In this document: positions 1 to 13,900 of the stretch, piece by piece
Layout: each line of letters opens with the position of its first letter
Numbering within the stretch: position 1 is the first letter of the stretch
DNA from: Trichuris trichiura
Taxonomy: Eukaryota; Nematoda; Enoplea; Trichinellida; Trichuridae
NCBI GenBank assembly: GCA_037903355.1
Contig: JBAJFE010000025.1
Location: 1,178,001 to 1,242,000 of the forward strand
Direction of reading: 5' to 3'
DNA: 64,000 bases
Position numbers and translations under genes: made by a program
The notes under the pieces: generated by a model
The model's database searches: none
What the model was told of the DNA's origin: nothing
The model's input: the letters and a program-made list of their open reading frames with translations, nothing else

Positions 1-2420
1 GTTTGTGCATTACCACAATTGCCATCATGTGTTCCCGAAGTTGCAGCACTTTGGCACATTTGTTTTGGTAAGCTGTGCGTCTCCTATACGCTTGCTCTGC
101 ATAAATTCTAAACATTACTCTTCGTAAAATAGTTTAAAATAGGCTTTTTTCTGTACGCTGTTCACTCTTGCATTTTCGAATTTTCCGAATCTCATTTGCG
201 CAGCTGCTGTAGTGAGTTTACGCTAAAGAAAAGCCTGTTTGAACGGATGCAATAGCGATGTATGCGTTAGATGCAAGCTATTTTTGTAGTGCTATTATTT
301 ACAAAGCTGTGCGTTGCTTTCGGACTGAGCGAGTTCGTCTTCCTTTCTGCGAGATTTTGTCTCTTAGCCGTCCTACTACTATAAGTAGAAGTATGCCGGC
401 CAGCTTGTTCTGTCCATCCTTAATCCTAAACCTAAATATAAGTCCTATATTTTGGGCTACGAGTATTTAAGGGCTAAACAAGCCGGCCGAATTGCTTGCC
501 AGAAAAGAGCCTTCATTTTTCAGTGGGGCAGCAAAAGACAGAATCTATTTCGTGAATCCATAGGATTAATTGAGTTTGGTCTCTGCGAAGTAAATATTAA
601 GGTGAAATGTAGTATCCGTAATGGTAATCATTAGGGGCAGCAGTTGAGTTCAGTTTAATGCTCACATGAACGACCCTAATTTAAAAAATGTGTTGTTACC
701 TTGTTTTCATAGCATATCATTAACTGTTTAAGAAATGTTTTAGTTTTAGAAGCGCATGCGCATATAGCAGTCCATACTTCAGGCTTTTTTCCATTTTCAG
801 TAAGGTCGTCATCGTTCGCTGTTACGATTTTTTAGGCTACCTGAGGCACAAACTATTACGTCATCTCATTTAATAACTTTATTTTTAAAGCAAACGTAAA
901 CATTACTGCTTTGCAAACGCGCTATTTCATGCGGAAAAATAGGTTTTTAATTATTAAAAAATTTATTTACAGTATCCTGGTTCGCAGGTAATTCGATAGA
1001 ATTGTTTTAAGGTCGACGGTGAAAGTTTCGTTCCAAAATTGTTGGGCTTAGCGTTGTTACGAACGCGACATAATGACTTACCATCGTTTTAGCGAACGCT
1101 TAATTCGTTCTGAGATTGTTTGCCGCCTTAAACAAAAATTGCAATATTATTTCACGTCTACTTTGTTCTTGACTAGCCCGAATGCGCCGAATCGCAACGC
1201 TTCGCGAGGCTTCGTGTCAAAATGCGCGTAGAGAAGTAGTTTGATATAAATACGGAACGTTCTAACCGTGCCGTTTCCGAAATCTTTAAAATAGAATTGG
1301 AGTGAAAGTAGTGACGAAGAAATGAGTAAAAATCGTCGTTGACTTCTTGTTCGCGTGCTATTTAACGATCTTGGCTCCTTAGCATTTAGTTTTACTTTCG
1401 CTTTGGCTGTACAGTCAATGGCGACACTGCATAAACTGAATGTAACCTTTTATGGCGCTTACTTCATCCGTCGTACTGTCAAGTCTGTTACCAGTGCGGA
1501 ACCTGTTTCTGATAAAAGATGTATGGCATTGAGTGAAAAGAAAAGGTTTGCTGACAAGCGGTAATTCGAAAAGCGCATTCAGCTTTTTGAATTCACGCGG
1601 GAGCACTTCTCATTGACATACATGGATAAAGTTGAAAAATTTTTATTTCTTTGGATAGATGACAATGCATTCTGTTAAGTTAGTCATTAGTAGACTTTGA
1701 GTAAAGTTTTCGTTTTCTAAAAAATCAAATGCTTAAATTATGCGTGCTGGTAGGATTCGAACTGCTGCTGAATAAGGGCAAACACTGTGTGAAGTTAATG
1801 AAAAGTTGAATAGTTGTGCACATTTCCGCTTATTGTTCGAATGCCACATCGTCGCGCTGTTCTGCACGAGCTATGTATGGCATAGTTCTCCCGCAAGTGC
1901 CATTATTTAGAATAATTATTCACCTGACGCTGGGGGAATCTTGAAAACACAGCTTCAAATGATATATGCTGGCATGGTGGTGGTTCGTTCAAAATAACCG
2001 TTCGCGAATGAGTTTCGCAATTTAGTGAAGATGATGTTGTTTGATTTTCACACTGCGAACAGCGCCAAATCGACTTTTATGCAAATTTCGCATCTTCTCC
2101 ACATCGCATATTCACGGACGGTGGTAGCTTGGCATAGTTTTTCTTGTAATTAAAAATGCCGAAATATGTGTCTGCTTTAGGCGGGCTAAATCCTCGAAGC
2201 AAAAGCTGTCTAGTGTAACGAAACTTTAACTGACATTTCTAGCGCAATTTGCATATATGCAAATTTTTAATATTTTTAGGTTGCAGTTGTCGGCTCACTG
2301 TTTCCTTAGTATATTTGGCGTCAGTGAAACGCGACCAAATTGACGGCTTCAGCTTGATACGCAGAACTTCGCTGAGAAAACAGGTAACGTAAACTTTCTT
2401 ATTATTTCTAATGAAAAGAA

Positions 2421-2527
<107 letters not shown>

Positions 2528-2530
2528 GGA

Positions 2531-2728
2531 ATAGGTTTATCCACGGTTTGTATGCACAAAAGAGGAAATCGTACGGCAGCTTTCGGCGCACTTCTGTTTC
2601 CGTCATCAGCTATAGATGTTCTAATATCTGTAGTTTAACATCTATTGCTGTTGATGGAAGTAGAAATGTTCCGAAAGGTACGATACGACTCTCTTCCTTT
2701 TCTTGTGCATACGGACGGACGATAAACA
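2531..2728. repeat. Foldback element F1
   Basis: The left arm (about 2531-2622) and right arm (about 2640-2728) are imperfect inverted repeats, for example TTTGTATGCACAAAAGAGG against its complement near 2700. The core contains AGCTTTCGG followed by CGTCATCAGC. Related cores occur in elements F2, F4 and F5, which makes this a dispersed family rather than an isolated hairpin. Confidence 0.7.
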
Positions 2729-2803
2729 GTTTTTGCTTTACAATAACGGAAGCAACAGTAATACGAATAGGAATACGCATAACAACAATAAAGTATACGT
2801 AAT

Positions 2804-3020
2804 GTATATAATGTTATTGTTACGGAAGGTTCCCGGTTTAGCAATCAATAAATTTGGGCACCAGAGCTTTCAGGTGACACCTTTACCTGTTTTTGGCGGA
2901 TAGGGGATCATTGCCCTTCTCTATCCGCTGAAGACGGGTGAGGGTGTCACCCGAAAGCTCCTATGCTCAAATTTATTGATTGTTGTACCGGGATTCCTCT
3001 ATAACAATAAAATTATATAC
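2804..3020. repeat. Foldback element F2
   Basis: Arms of about 100 bp (2804-2905 and 2921-3020) start with GTATATAATGTTATTGTTA and end with its near complement. A loop of about 15 bases separates them. Each arm carries the family core, AGCTTTCAGGTGACACC on the left and the complement of a closely related form (with CCCGTCTTCAGCGG) on the right. A tail resembling the F3 and F4 tails (CAGTACCAAAACGCC) follows near 3035. Confidence 0.8.
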
Positions 3021-4678
3021 TCTATATGAAATTCTCCTGTCCAGTACCAAAACGCCATGTTTTCATGTCTAGACTGTGAGAATAAAAATAAAACTATTTC
3101 TCTAAGGCTATGCCATTTGTTACCATAAAAAAGACGGAACTTACGTAATCCGGCTGATCCCGTCGTCAGTGTCGAGTAGAATTTCTTGGACAGTAATTAT
3201 TGACGGCATATGCCTAATTAGTTTACGAAAATGCTCGACACTTTCGGCAAAATACGGCATTTTTCAAAGGTATATCTTGAATACGCAAACAGAAAAAGCT
3301 GGTTAGAAATCTTTGCGATGCAGTCCCATTTGTTGAGCAGCATTAGCGACATCTTGGCAGCATTTGTTCGTCCCGCGTCCCGGAAGTGCCATATTTGTAT
3401 TGCATAGCACTTATGCTTCGAAAGCGTCGATTGAAATTGATTTTAAAGACCGTCCAGCACGTCATTGGGCTTGCCATTTTATTGCGTCACACAGTGAGAC
3501 ATGGATGCGTTTCGTGTATCTATTGCTTTCTGATTAACTGCTCACAGAGGAGTGCATAGGAGCGAAAACATTTATTGTTGCTAGTCGGTATGACGGCGGC
3601 ACACTACAGTCTCGGCTAACTGCAGTTCAACTCACTTTAGATTGTTAGGAAAAGGCGCGCGGGTTTCGACCTCTTTTAAAAGCTTACGCTTGAATTGTGA
3701 TCAAAAATATATCTATTTACTACAGCTTAGTTGAACAGAAAGAGCAGCTCAATAATGGTTGGTGTCTTTAATGTACCAATTGAGTACATTTCGTTTATGC
3801 CTAATCAATGGCTTAGGGTCTATAAAACTGTCCGATTCACAAGGTTCGCTGTGCGCTTTTTCAATTAGTTCGGCAGCAAGTTCACTTCGCATTTCGCAAG
3901 CGTCGCTTAGAGCCGAATACGAAATGATAGGGAACTTTTGTACAGCGTCCAGGTCTCAAAAATGTATATATTCATTACGGCTGGTCACTAGCGGCAACGT
4001 GATGCGCAGGTGCTATTGGTTTGCTTACAAAAATTAATTGGGGCAGCGTCAGTCGACTTTCGGGCTAACAATTTCAATTTCAAGCTAAAAGCACGTCGTT
4101 GACGTGACCATCTTGAAAAATGGATCGAATTTGAGCATTAGCCGTTTCGCAAAGTTGCTGATGCGCCTTTCAACCTTATGCATATTTATGGGCATCAAGT
4201 AACCGACATCCATTGTTCGAATCACTTTACTAATTTAGAAGGGAGTCCGACATAACCGCGGGCTAATGCGCGATAGATGAATATTTTAAATTTTCACGTG
4301 AGCTCCAAACGACTGGCCAACGCCAGTCCAGTTAAGTTTTTTCGCGTTGGTCATTTTCCATTCGGTCACGTTGAGCGGTCGGTGCCAAGCGGAAATGGCA
4401 TGCTTATTTTCATAAGTCGTTTTTTAAACCCTGAAGTATATACACGACGCGAGAATTGAATATTTCAAAGTCGCGTAGTAAAGCGACTCGGCTAACAACT
4501 TTTTTTAATGCAAACACTGATCGCAGGACACCGTCAATTCGAAGTGGATACAAAACACCTTAGTGGGAAGTACAAAAAGAACATTCAGTTGTACGAGAAG
4601 GGAAAGAGACTTGGAAAGGGGACAAGATTAAGAAGCGAATATGTTTCCATGGGCCGTTGATGGATTGGACCAAAAGCG

Positions 4679-4978
4679 CTAGCCAAACATGGGCGGTTGG
4701 TAATCCGGAAATCGCTTGCCAAACATCAATGGCCTGTAGTCCCGGTCTTCACGGTCGAATTGATCATCTTCGCGCTTCATCTGGGCGTTGTAGTACGGCA
4801 ACAAAATCTCGCGCTTTAAAAACTGTCGGGGCAGAGGAGGAAGATTCTTGTAGAGTGGCATAAATCCATTGCGATTCAACTTCAGCGACTGTTGCTGGTT
4901 GGCCGACCGCGCTTGTACCGTCAGCAGCATTAAGAAGCAGATAAAACTTGCCGAGATCATCATTTTTGCAGTGATCAT
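4679..4978 (-). CDS. Neuropeptide precursor with two C-terminal MF-amide peptides
   Basis: The frame encodes a 99-residue secreted precursor. Residues 1-23 look like a signal peptide (hydrophobic core ISASFICFLMLLTV). Dibasic KR processing sites lie at 55-56, 68-69 and 88-89. The last two segments end in amidation glycines: ...DYRPLMFG-KR and FPDYQPPMFG at the stop codon. Cleavage and amidation would give two peptides sharing D-Y-x-P-x-M-F-amide. I chose the ATG at 4978 because a good acceptor (TTTTGCAG) lies 12 bases upstream and the signal peptide follows at once, so any upstream exon is probably untranslated. A plausible donor for such an exon lies near 5514 on this strand. I do not recognise a named family. 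A chance frame is unlikely given signal peptide, three dibasic sites and duplicated amidation ends. Confidence 0.75.
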   Translation of the reverse strand: MITAKMMISASFICFLMLLTVQARSANQQQSLKLNRNGFMPLYKNLPPLPRQFLKREILLPYYNAQMKREDDQFDREDRDYRPLMFGKRFPDYQPPMFG

Positions 4979-7900
4979 TCCGCAATTATCCTGCAAAAGC
5001 AAAACATTTCCCTTATAAGACTTTTTGCTATACGAATTATTCAAAACAGTCGCCAAAGCAGCTGCATGTCTACTTATTCTTCCGTTTTATTAAAATTTCA
5101 TAATTTCCCGCTCGTTCCGTTAAGCAAAACGAAGCTAAGCAATTAATAGTTCCTCTGATTAAGCCTTAAGTATGATCGTATTGTATTCTCCGCGTCAGAG
5201 CCTATTCGTCGTCCCGCAATAGCTGAAAATGCATATCATTTGATCGGTGAAGTTTTTTTTCAAAGACAAAACGTTCGTCTGGCCATGTTTTGCTTCAGCA
5301 ATCTGCCCAAAAGATCAAATATGCTAATTAGCTGGTTAGGATAGGGGATGAAGGTGCCTATGTTCAACATTAATCAGGCGGATGATGCTTTCGTTGCGCC
5401 TAAGCAGTCTTAAGGGCGTCTGTAGAGAAAAAACAAGCGGCTTTAATGAAAACGGAACATTTTACGGTCGGATAAGCCAACCGGATGAGTAGTTTAAAAA
5501 ATTAGACCAAGTGCTTACTGCAGCGGAGCTGAAGGGTTGTCGAGGGTAAGGAGGGCGCCTTTTCGGTTGTCGTCGAGCGTTGATCCTCTTTGTAAGTCAA
5601 CTGACGCAACAGCTAACCGGAAACCGATTGCCTAATCGCCGTGTCGAATCAACTGTTCAGCTCCAGTGGCGTTTCTGCTAACTGAATTCCGTTTGAGGAC
5701 AATTTAAAGCTTTGCCTGAAGCTTCGAACGAAGCAACTGGTGTTTATTGGCCCCTTGCGGATTTAGCTACTTACGGCGAGGTCGTAAAGTAGACAATTGC
5801 GAAAACAGTTCTCAACATTCAATTGCCGGCAAGCCCCTTAAGGAATCAAGAAACACACTGCCCCCACCGAGTTATCGGAACGGCTGTTGATGCGTTCAAA
5901 AAAAAATCGCAACGCCTACACTGTTCTCCCGAACGGAATAGACGGTGAAAAAATGCAAATCCTTAAATGGCCGAGTTGACGCCTTCCAGTTCGGGAAGCC
6001 TCTACGCGGGCAATTCAACGGATCCCATTTTTGAAAATAAGGAGAAATGGTTCGCATATTTGAAATTCCAAACGCGAATTGTCTCAACTTATGCTAATTT
6101 CTCTTAGGCTTAATTTATGGAATCCTTGCAAGGACTATGCGCAGGTTTTTTTCTAAAAATGGCAACTCGTCACATGAACTGGCTTGTTCAAAGTGCCAAA
6201 CGTTCCCACTTAGGAGCGGGAAAAAAATACTCTTTCTTTTATGCCATGGAGCATTTTTGGTTGAATGCGAAGACGAGATGTCCCAAGCAACCTTCGGCGA
6301 CCAGTAGCGCTATGTCTATATGTTTTCAAGGGCAAAAATAATTTGGAACCGTTTGGGCACCCAAAAAAACGTGTAAAGTTTTTTTTATAATTTAACGGGC
6401 CGTGCGAAAGACTAGACGTCGTAATTCCCTCTATTCTAAGTCGTCTTAACGCGGTCAATGCGCCTAATGAGCGGAGAGGAAGACGTTTCGCAAAAAAAAA
6501 GATATACGCACGTGCAGGCTTTACTTGGAGCGCAGTTTTTCCCTCGTCGTAGGAGAAAGTATGATCGTACGCGTGGGCGGGATGGGAGGGGTGCAACTAT
6601 TAATGTGCGCTAGCGAAGAGGAGCAAAATTTAAACAATTCCGGCGACTAAAAAGTTAAAAAACCAGCTTGCACCATAGCCTCCTATGGGAGCGGCATATG
6701 TGTAGACGGCGGGCGGTTCCGTCGGGAGAAAAGTGGTGATTGACCTTTTCTTCTTGGCGAGAAGTATGACGCTTTGCCAACTGCTGAGGCGGTGCCCCTA
6801 CTCGCCTTCTCTATCAGAACTTTTCAACTTTGACGTACTGGCGCAACTCTACCGAGACCTCCATTCAAATAAATAAGGCCCTGTGTTGGCAAAGTGGGAT
6901 ATTTTGAGAGAGAGAGAGAAAAATATTATAGACATCGAAAGCTGAAGTCTCCTCTTTACTCTCCTGTGCAACTACAGAAGCAATTGGATTTGAACGCGAT
7001 TGTTTGTTTCGGTGTTGGCTAATTGAAAATGGCTCCATTCCCATTGTGGGCCCTTTTTACTCCCTCAACGTCTTGGCGTTTTCGGCGTGCCGTATATACT
7101 ACGCTCACGTGACGAATACGGTTGAAGAATGGCACGTTTGGGTAAGCAATCGCTTGAACGTTCATTCAAGCGCTGCCAATCAAAGGGAAAATCTTTACCC
7201 TTAATGAACACGCTATTCCGCGCGTTTTGACTGTACTACGTAATTAATACCGATCGCTAATTTCAAGCATTGACTGACGAGATCATTGAATGAATTTTTT
7301 CCCTCATAGTCAGCTATACTTTTGGCATGGCACGCGAGGAGCAAACCAAGCCAGGTGTCCAAGGATGGACGCAATTACAGCATGAAAAATATAGGAGAAA
7401 GCTTAAGCGTTACTTTTCAATTGAGAAAAGCGAACATTCCATGAGGAAGTTTATATTAGCTTTTCACAAATTCAAGCATCAACAAGCCATCCGCGGGTAT
7501 TTCATAGGCGCGTATAAGCGAAGTGTCACTTCTTTTTCTACGGCCTTTTAGGTGGAACACTTTTTTTGCCAATTCCATTTTGGGAAACAGCCTTGTCGTT
7601 TATTACAAAAATGGCCATTCAATTTCCCTTGACCCGCCCCAGCTGTTGTTGTCGATGACGTATAACTTTTGTAATTGCTATTGAAAAGATCGGACAATTC
7701 TACTTTCCCCCTCTGTAGTAGGCTAAAGTTAATTAAAGGTATTTGCGCAACTTTGCCGGGACAAGGTCGGTGGCTATTCTCTATTTAAAGTGGAATGCTC
7801 TCGAAGACGGATGTTTGTTAGGCGGAAATAGAAATCACTAATTCAAAGCGTCCACGAAGGGAAAGATGAAAATAGCGACCTGTGACAATAGCCAAAATGA

Positions 7901-10900
7901 GCAAACCTATTAATACGAAACGTGGGCGGGAAGAAGTGTTAGCAGCTCTCAAGTTGCTTACGCCAAGCGCAAACCAAACTCGGCATGGGTTGCTTTTGAC
8001 AGATTGATTTACATATGCAGATTAATGGCGTCCATGATGCTTTTGACGGATATATTTATCGTCAGCCGAAGAACAAAGTCATCCGAGGTCACCTGATTAA
8101 TGGCCGAGTGAACCATAGCTTAATTGAAATATGAATGAGTTGTCCTTTGAAAATTTTTCACCACGCGGCTACCAACAATACCGCCGCGTTAAGGCTACGA
8201 AATACAAATGCGGTTGCTTATAACCTAGCCTAAAGAAAGTATCGCCACGAATACATAATAACTACAATAAAATAATGTAAATATTAAGCCATTCGGGGCG
8301 TAGCAACTTTGTAACTTCTCAGCGTGTTAGTTTGAATAGCTATTTTTTTATTTTCTTTTTCTTGGAAAACTGAGACGCATACTCGACGCATAACGAAAAT
8401 GGAATAACAGAAAGGAAGATAACGTACTGTGCAGCTTGTAGGAATGCAGGTGTTTTTTTTTACGTTGTAGCATAGCCTTGAGACATTGCAAAAAGAGGGA
8501 ACTATCGAGCGCGGAGTGGTAACCTTGAAAGAACGTTAGTCGCGTCCTTTGGCTATATATGGTCAAAGTAGGTCTTCCATCCAACATGTTTACGCTAAGA
8601 TAAACCTCCCAGTAGGCCAATCAAACGGCTTATTGTATTAATGTAATAATTACGCAACTTTCGAGCTTCGATTTGACGCACTTCCTTTGAGATGGTCAAT
8701 CACTGCTTTTCCATAAATTGGTCAACTTCTCTTGGCTGTCCATCTCAGTCCGGCCGGTGACACTTATGCTTGTCTTAGCTTTTCCAACCTAGGAATTATT
8801 GAAGCTAGACAGAGTTAACTAATAATAATTGGATTATTGAAATTGAATAGTTTTCTTCACTCCAGTATGGAGCAGCAAGACGAGCTTCTGTTATTAACTT
8901 CCGCTCAAGTAGGGAAGCTTTTTCTTTATAAAAAAAATTGCTTTAATTTAACGCGTTTAGGCGCAAACAGTTCTTCTCTCCACAAATCTTATACGCTTCT
9001 TCAGCGTCTGCTTGCAAGTAGATGCATCGACATAGATTTGACAGGGTGATTTAACATCTTATCTCTGAGGCAAAGTCTTCCTATGGCAGAGACGCGTTCT
9101 GTAAAACGGCATTTGCTTATTTCTATTTCCAGTTTTGCAATATCAGCAGAGCTTCAAAAGGTGCATGCATGCAAGCTCAGTCGCGTTCCGGAGTAGAGTA
9201 TTGGGCCCAAAATCTAAATAAAGGTCTGGCGGGTTTTTACTTAGCTTGTACGCTGCCAATTAAAGCTGCGTATGCAAGCCGAAAAAATTGAAAGTGCTTT
9301 CATTTTGGACAAATTTACATAACAAAAATGAAAGATCTTCCAATTTTGCCGTATTCCAGGTTGTCTCCTTACGGTAGGCTTAACCTGACGGGTGGATGCA
9401 TTGGACGCGCCTTCCTGCCTGTTAAAACTGTTGTCTCGCAAAGTAGGCTTTTAAAATGCAAATGAAGATTCAAAATTTAAGATTGTTGTCATACAAGGCA
9501 AAATCGTAAATGACGCGTTGTCACTTTCGATTTTGCTTTTTCTGAAATTTTCTCGAATGAAGTGACGATGAATCTGAGCACTTGCTGTTACGAACTGGCT
9601 AGCGTCTTTCGATGCCGCTCAGCCTTGTAAGAGAAGGTATGCTTTGGACAAGGAGCAAAGTTGTTGACTTAATGCTTCATTATACCATCAAAACATTGCG
9701 GGAGCAGCAAGCCCGCCGGCGTAACGGTTTTACCTAACCTTATTCAAATTAACGTTGTTTAAATATCTACAATTGAAAGATGTGGCAGAGATGATATTCC
9801 GTTGATGCTGCTGTATACAGCAGCTTGGAAAGAACCAACAAGCAACTATGCGTAATTGAAAAACTTTTTCCGTAAGGCAGAGACGTTGCTTAGTTTGCTT
9901 TACAGCAATCTCCGCTGTCGGTAGCGCCAAGGGATCAATGAACACACATCTCGTCAATTTAAGTGTCCATCAACTTGACCACTTTTGCTTTTGTTTTATA
10001 AAGCTGCAAACGATCTCGTTTGGAATCATCCCGGTTTGTCGCGCGCGCGGAATAACGCGGTCTACTACACTTAGCCCAGCGGACTATTTTTCATCTTTGA
10101 CCAACTTTCATAAACTGCCTTCTCTTCTTTGCTGCAGTAATTGTCGCATAAGAAAATCAATGCCTGCATCAAAAAAGTTTATATACAAATTAGGACAAAT
10201 ATAGAGAAATCGAGTGCGTTCGTCAGTTGTAATAATTATTAATTATGACGCATTATGTAGTCGACTGTATGACAGGCTCAACGAAGTGACGTAGTGACAA
10301 ATAAGACGGGCGCTATTTGCCGTTGTCAAAGCAACGCACTTGTACATACTAGCAACGGTTGTTGCGCTTAGGCGTCGCTTCTACTTGTCCATTTATGATG
10401 GAAAGCAATATGTAGGTTGGCCGATTCATTTTCGTCGCCCATCAACATACGCATGTAGTTTCAGCGCAGTGTTGACGTTCCTGAGCCTTTAAAAGGATTG
10501 CCCGCTTGGCGGATTTTTAAGTAGCCAACAAACGCTAGGAGGAAATATGCTAATTTTTGTTTTAAAAAAAAGTCTTAGCGTTTAGACGGGGCGTAAATTT
10601 CTTGCAATTCTCAAAGGCAAAGTTTCGAGATTAATCGAGAAGTGTTCGATCAACTTGACAACTTTGCGAACAGGGCTCCTCGGTGCCTACAACAAGCGTA
10701 GTCGCTGGAGTAGCCACGCTTGTAGGGAGTTCGTTGAGGGAAATTTTCAAAAATAGCCAAAATACTGTCCCCGATGACATAGCGATAGTCGATACTTGCA
10801 TGCTCCGGCGAGAATGCGCTTATTGCACCGGGGAGCGTCGTCCTTCTTGCGTAGACCAAACGTGGAGCCAAAGGAAACGTTGCAGTTCGCAAAAATTGAT

Positions 10901-13900
10901 TCCTAGTTGCCAAGAGAAGTCCATTAGGAAAAATGTTTACTGGCAAAAAAAAATTTCTACCAAAGATGGCCAATGTCCGTGGGAATACCGCCGCACGAAG
11001 CGGACTAAAATAATCGACCCGCATTTTTCGAATGACCGACTTGTTCTTAGTTCGCGCGCCTACATCACCACTATGATAAGATATTCGTGTATTTTTTCAA
11101 AAGTCATGACAACAATGTACCTTAAAATATGCGCGGAATGTTGCGCAAATTCTTTTGCTTGCTCGTTTTTCCAAAAGACCATACAATCTTCAGCTTATTA
11201 TTACGCTATACAAGGAGTAGGTGAGAATGCTATTGGTGTTTTCAATTTATACGGTTGAAAGCAATAGCTCACTGAAAATTTTTCAAAGGTGTTCATAGCT
11301 TATACGCGCTGATAAGCTATGATCAATTTCGAACAAAGCTAAAAAGCTTAAAGCGAGTCAAATTGCAAGTCAGAAATAGGAATGCAGAATGAGAGAGTTT
11401 AGGAATTTTGGTTTGAACTTACCGGTTTTGATAAAAATCCGCTTTATAGGCGGCACGTTCTTTTGAAAATGGATAAATACAATGCGGAAGGCGGGAAAAA
11501 GTGATTACGCGCGATTGTATACGGCGAACGTAGGGCGTAAACAGCAAGTAAGAAAATTATAACACTTGTACCGCCAGCCGTGTACTTAAATGGATAAAAC
11601 ATCCTACTGGGCCGCTAATGGGGTTCGCAAGCGTGAAACATTGCGAAAATAAGTTTCACCTTTACGCGAACACGTCAAAGTTTGAATTATAATCCTGGTT
11701 CGCCGCAGCGCGACATTGCAGGTAGCGTTGAAGGTAAAAAATTGTTCATTGCGTTCCCGAGAACAAAAATAAAAAAACAAGATCGCATTGGTGCACATTA
11801 AGAAATCTAATAGTCTTCCGCTTATATGCTTTCCGTGACAGCCGACTGACGCGCTTCGTTTCCGCTAGGACAAGTGACATGGGCATACATGGTAATCTGA
11901 CGCGGTTTCCCAATCGATTGGGTTGTAGTCTTTTTTTTTGAATTTGCCAAAAAAAACTTAATACTCTGAATACGTAGTTGAATATATTTAGAAAATTTAG
12001 TTTTTTTTCTAAGAATAACAAACGGCGGAGGAAAATAAACAGTCTGATGGCTTGTGCATTTGCCGAGAGCGAGGAAAAGAAAAGGAGAATGCCTAACAAG
12101 GGGAAAATGATAAAGAAAGCTAACATAATTTCGTTGAGCAAGTATTGAGCTTGCAAGTTAAGAATAGCCAGCGGGATGCAATATTTTCATTTTGACCATA
12201 TATGGTTTTTTCTTTGTCGGACTTCAAAAAGCAAGCATTTTCGTCTTCAATTCAGATAGGCTTAGTTCTTTTTTGTAATTGATTACGCGTGAACACTAAG
12301 GCGACAGAATTTATTCATACGTAACACAATCCCAGGAAAAACATGATTTTGGGAAGCGTCGTAGTAAGTAATGTTGTACATGTTTTCCACAAAGTTGTCA
12401 CCCAAAAAATAATGCCAGTAGGCGCATTGGAATGAAATGCCGTATGAATAAGCGCGGCTTAATGGAGGTCGTTCGCATCGATTTCGAAGTTCTCGGAGGT
12501 AGAAGTAGTGTTGATTAATTATGCAAACAAGGATGGGATGTTTACAATTAACGCTAACGCAAGCATTAGAAATTGGTCGCCAGAGACTTTGCAGATAACT
12601 AATTTTACTTAGGAGAACTCGTTAGCCGTCGAATGTTATACCAGTTAGTACAAAGCGGTATATATTTCGTAAACAGTTATCTTTTCAAGGAATAATACCG
12701 TTTAAAACGAACAGCTTTTCGAGACAGGAATGGCTTGTTGGAATGATAATTGAAAGGGCAGAAATGGGATGCTCACTTTCGCAATTATTTTAATTAAAAG
12801 CAACCAATGACCATTTATGGTTTTGTCGGCTAATCGACATAATTGGATGGTGAAGTAAAGCACGTACGCTTATTATTACGTGATCAACGCGACGAGACCG
12901 GCAAATATATGATCACTGCTAATGCGTATGTGCTTGTATTCTATCAAAGCAATGCGGGCACGCGAGATTGACTATACACTTCACTTTCCAACAAATTTTT
13001 CATGTTTGACAAACGACAGCATTGCCATCGCATCAGCAATGAATGTGATGCATTGCTATTGGACAAATTAGATTTACGGCTGTGGAAATCGTCTGACAAA
13101 AGTGAACGGATATTTCCAGTCGGAAAAGAAAGAATAAATCGTACGTCATTTAAAAGTTGACAACTTAATGCTTCCGCGCAAACATTGACAAACGTCTCAT
13201 TAAGGGCTTCCGGCAGATTAAGCTACCTTTGGCGCGCGTTTGTAATTCGTTATTTTACCCGCCTCGTCGCTGCCTTAAAAGTGAAGTTTTTTCCAGGTTG
13301 GCTAAGCCTAAATTTGCATATTTTACCAGCTCTTATAGAAAGGTATCGTCTTTAAAACTGGAGAAAGCGGACAGACAGGCTTAAGCTTACATATTTAAAT
13401 AAAGTCCTAAGAATACATAGGCATTGTTGCTTGCCTTATTTAAATTTTAGTGTCTTTTTTACTCGTTGGTACGACGGGATCCCGGTTGGTTTTTGAAAAG
13501 CAAGGAAACCGCCGTACCAGTCAGTTAAAACCTGCGTTTCCTTTGCAACGAATACCGTGCTAGGAAAATTGAACTTTTTTGATCAAATTCGCTGCGGAAA
13601 AATGCGATTCCATACTTGGGCTCCCTCTTCGTGCAAATGGACTCGTGAGAAGACGTTATTTTAAAATTTAAGACGGCCAACCTTGCCTAAAGTGAACTAG
13701 GCGACTTGGGGCGCGTAGAGGCATAATTTCGAAGATGCTTACGTTGTTTGATGAGAAAATTTAAATTTCCTTCTTTTGAAAACTGAGCTAAAAAGAGAGA
13801 GTATGCTTAAATGCCAAAATTGAACTGCTGCTACTATCTTTAAATTGCTTCATGCAAAATTGTGTACTTTCTAAAATTTTTTTTGAAAGCTAATTCCTAA

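Noticed and set aside
1740..1775. tRNA-like GGATTCGAAC (B-box on minus strand)
   Set aside because: The flanking bases do not form a five-pair T stem, and no anticodon arm or acceptor stem can be drawn.
6210..6596. Open frame of 128 codons on minus strand
   Set aside because: No ATG at its start and no recognisable feature.
7327..7551. Basic 74-codon frame starting MAREEQTKPGVQGW
   Set aside because: Good ATG context, but no family, no splice partners and no neighbour support.
10683..11258. Open frame of 191 codons on plus strand
   Set aside because: It opens with GTG, has no domain or splice support, and overlaps a 124-codon frame on the other strand. Likely chance.
11746..12156. Minus-strand frame with signal-peptide-like MLAFFIIFPLLGILLFF
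   Set aside because: The hydrophobic text comes from an AT/T-rich strand. It continues as low-complexity sequence without cysteines or splice sites that make sense.
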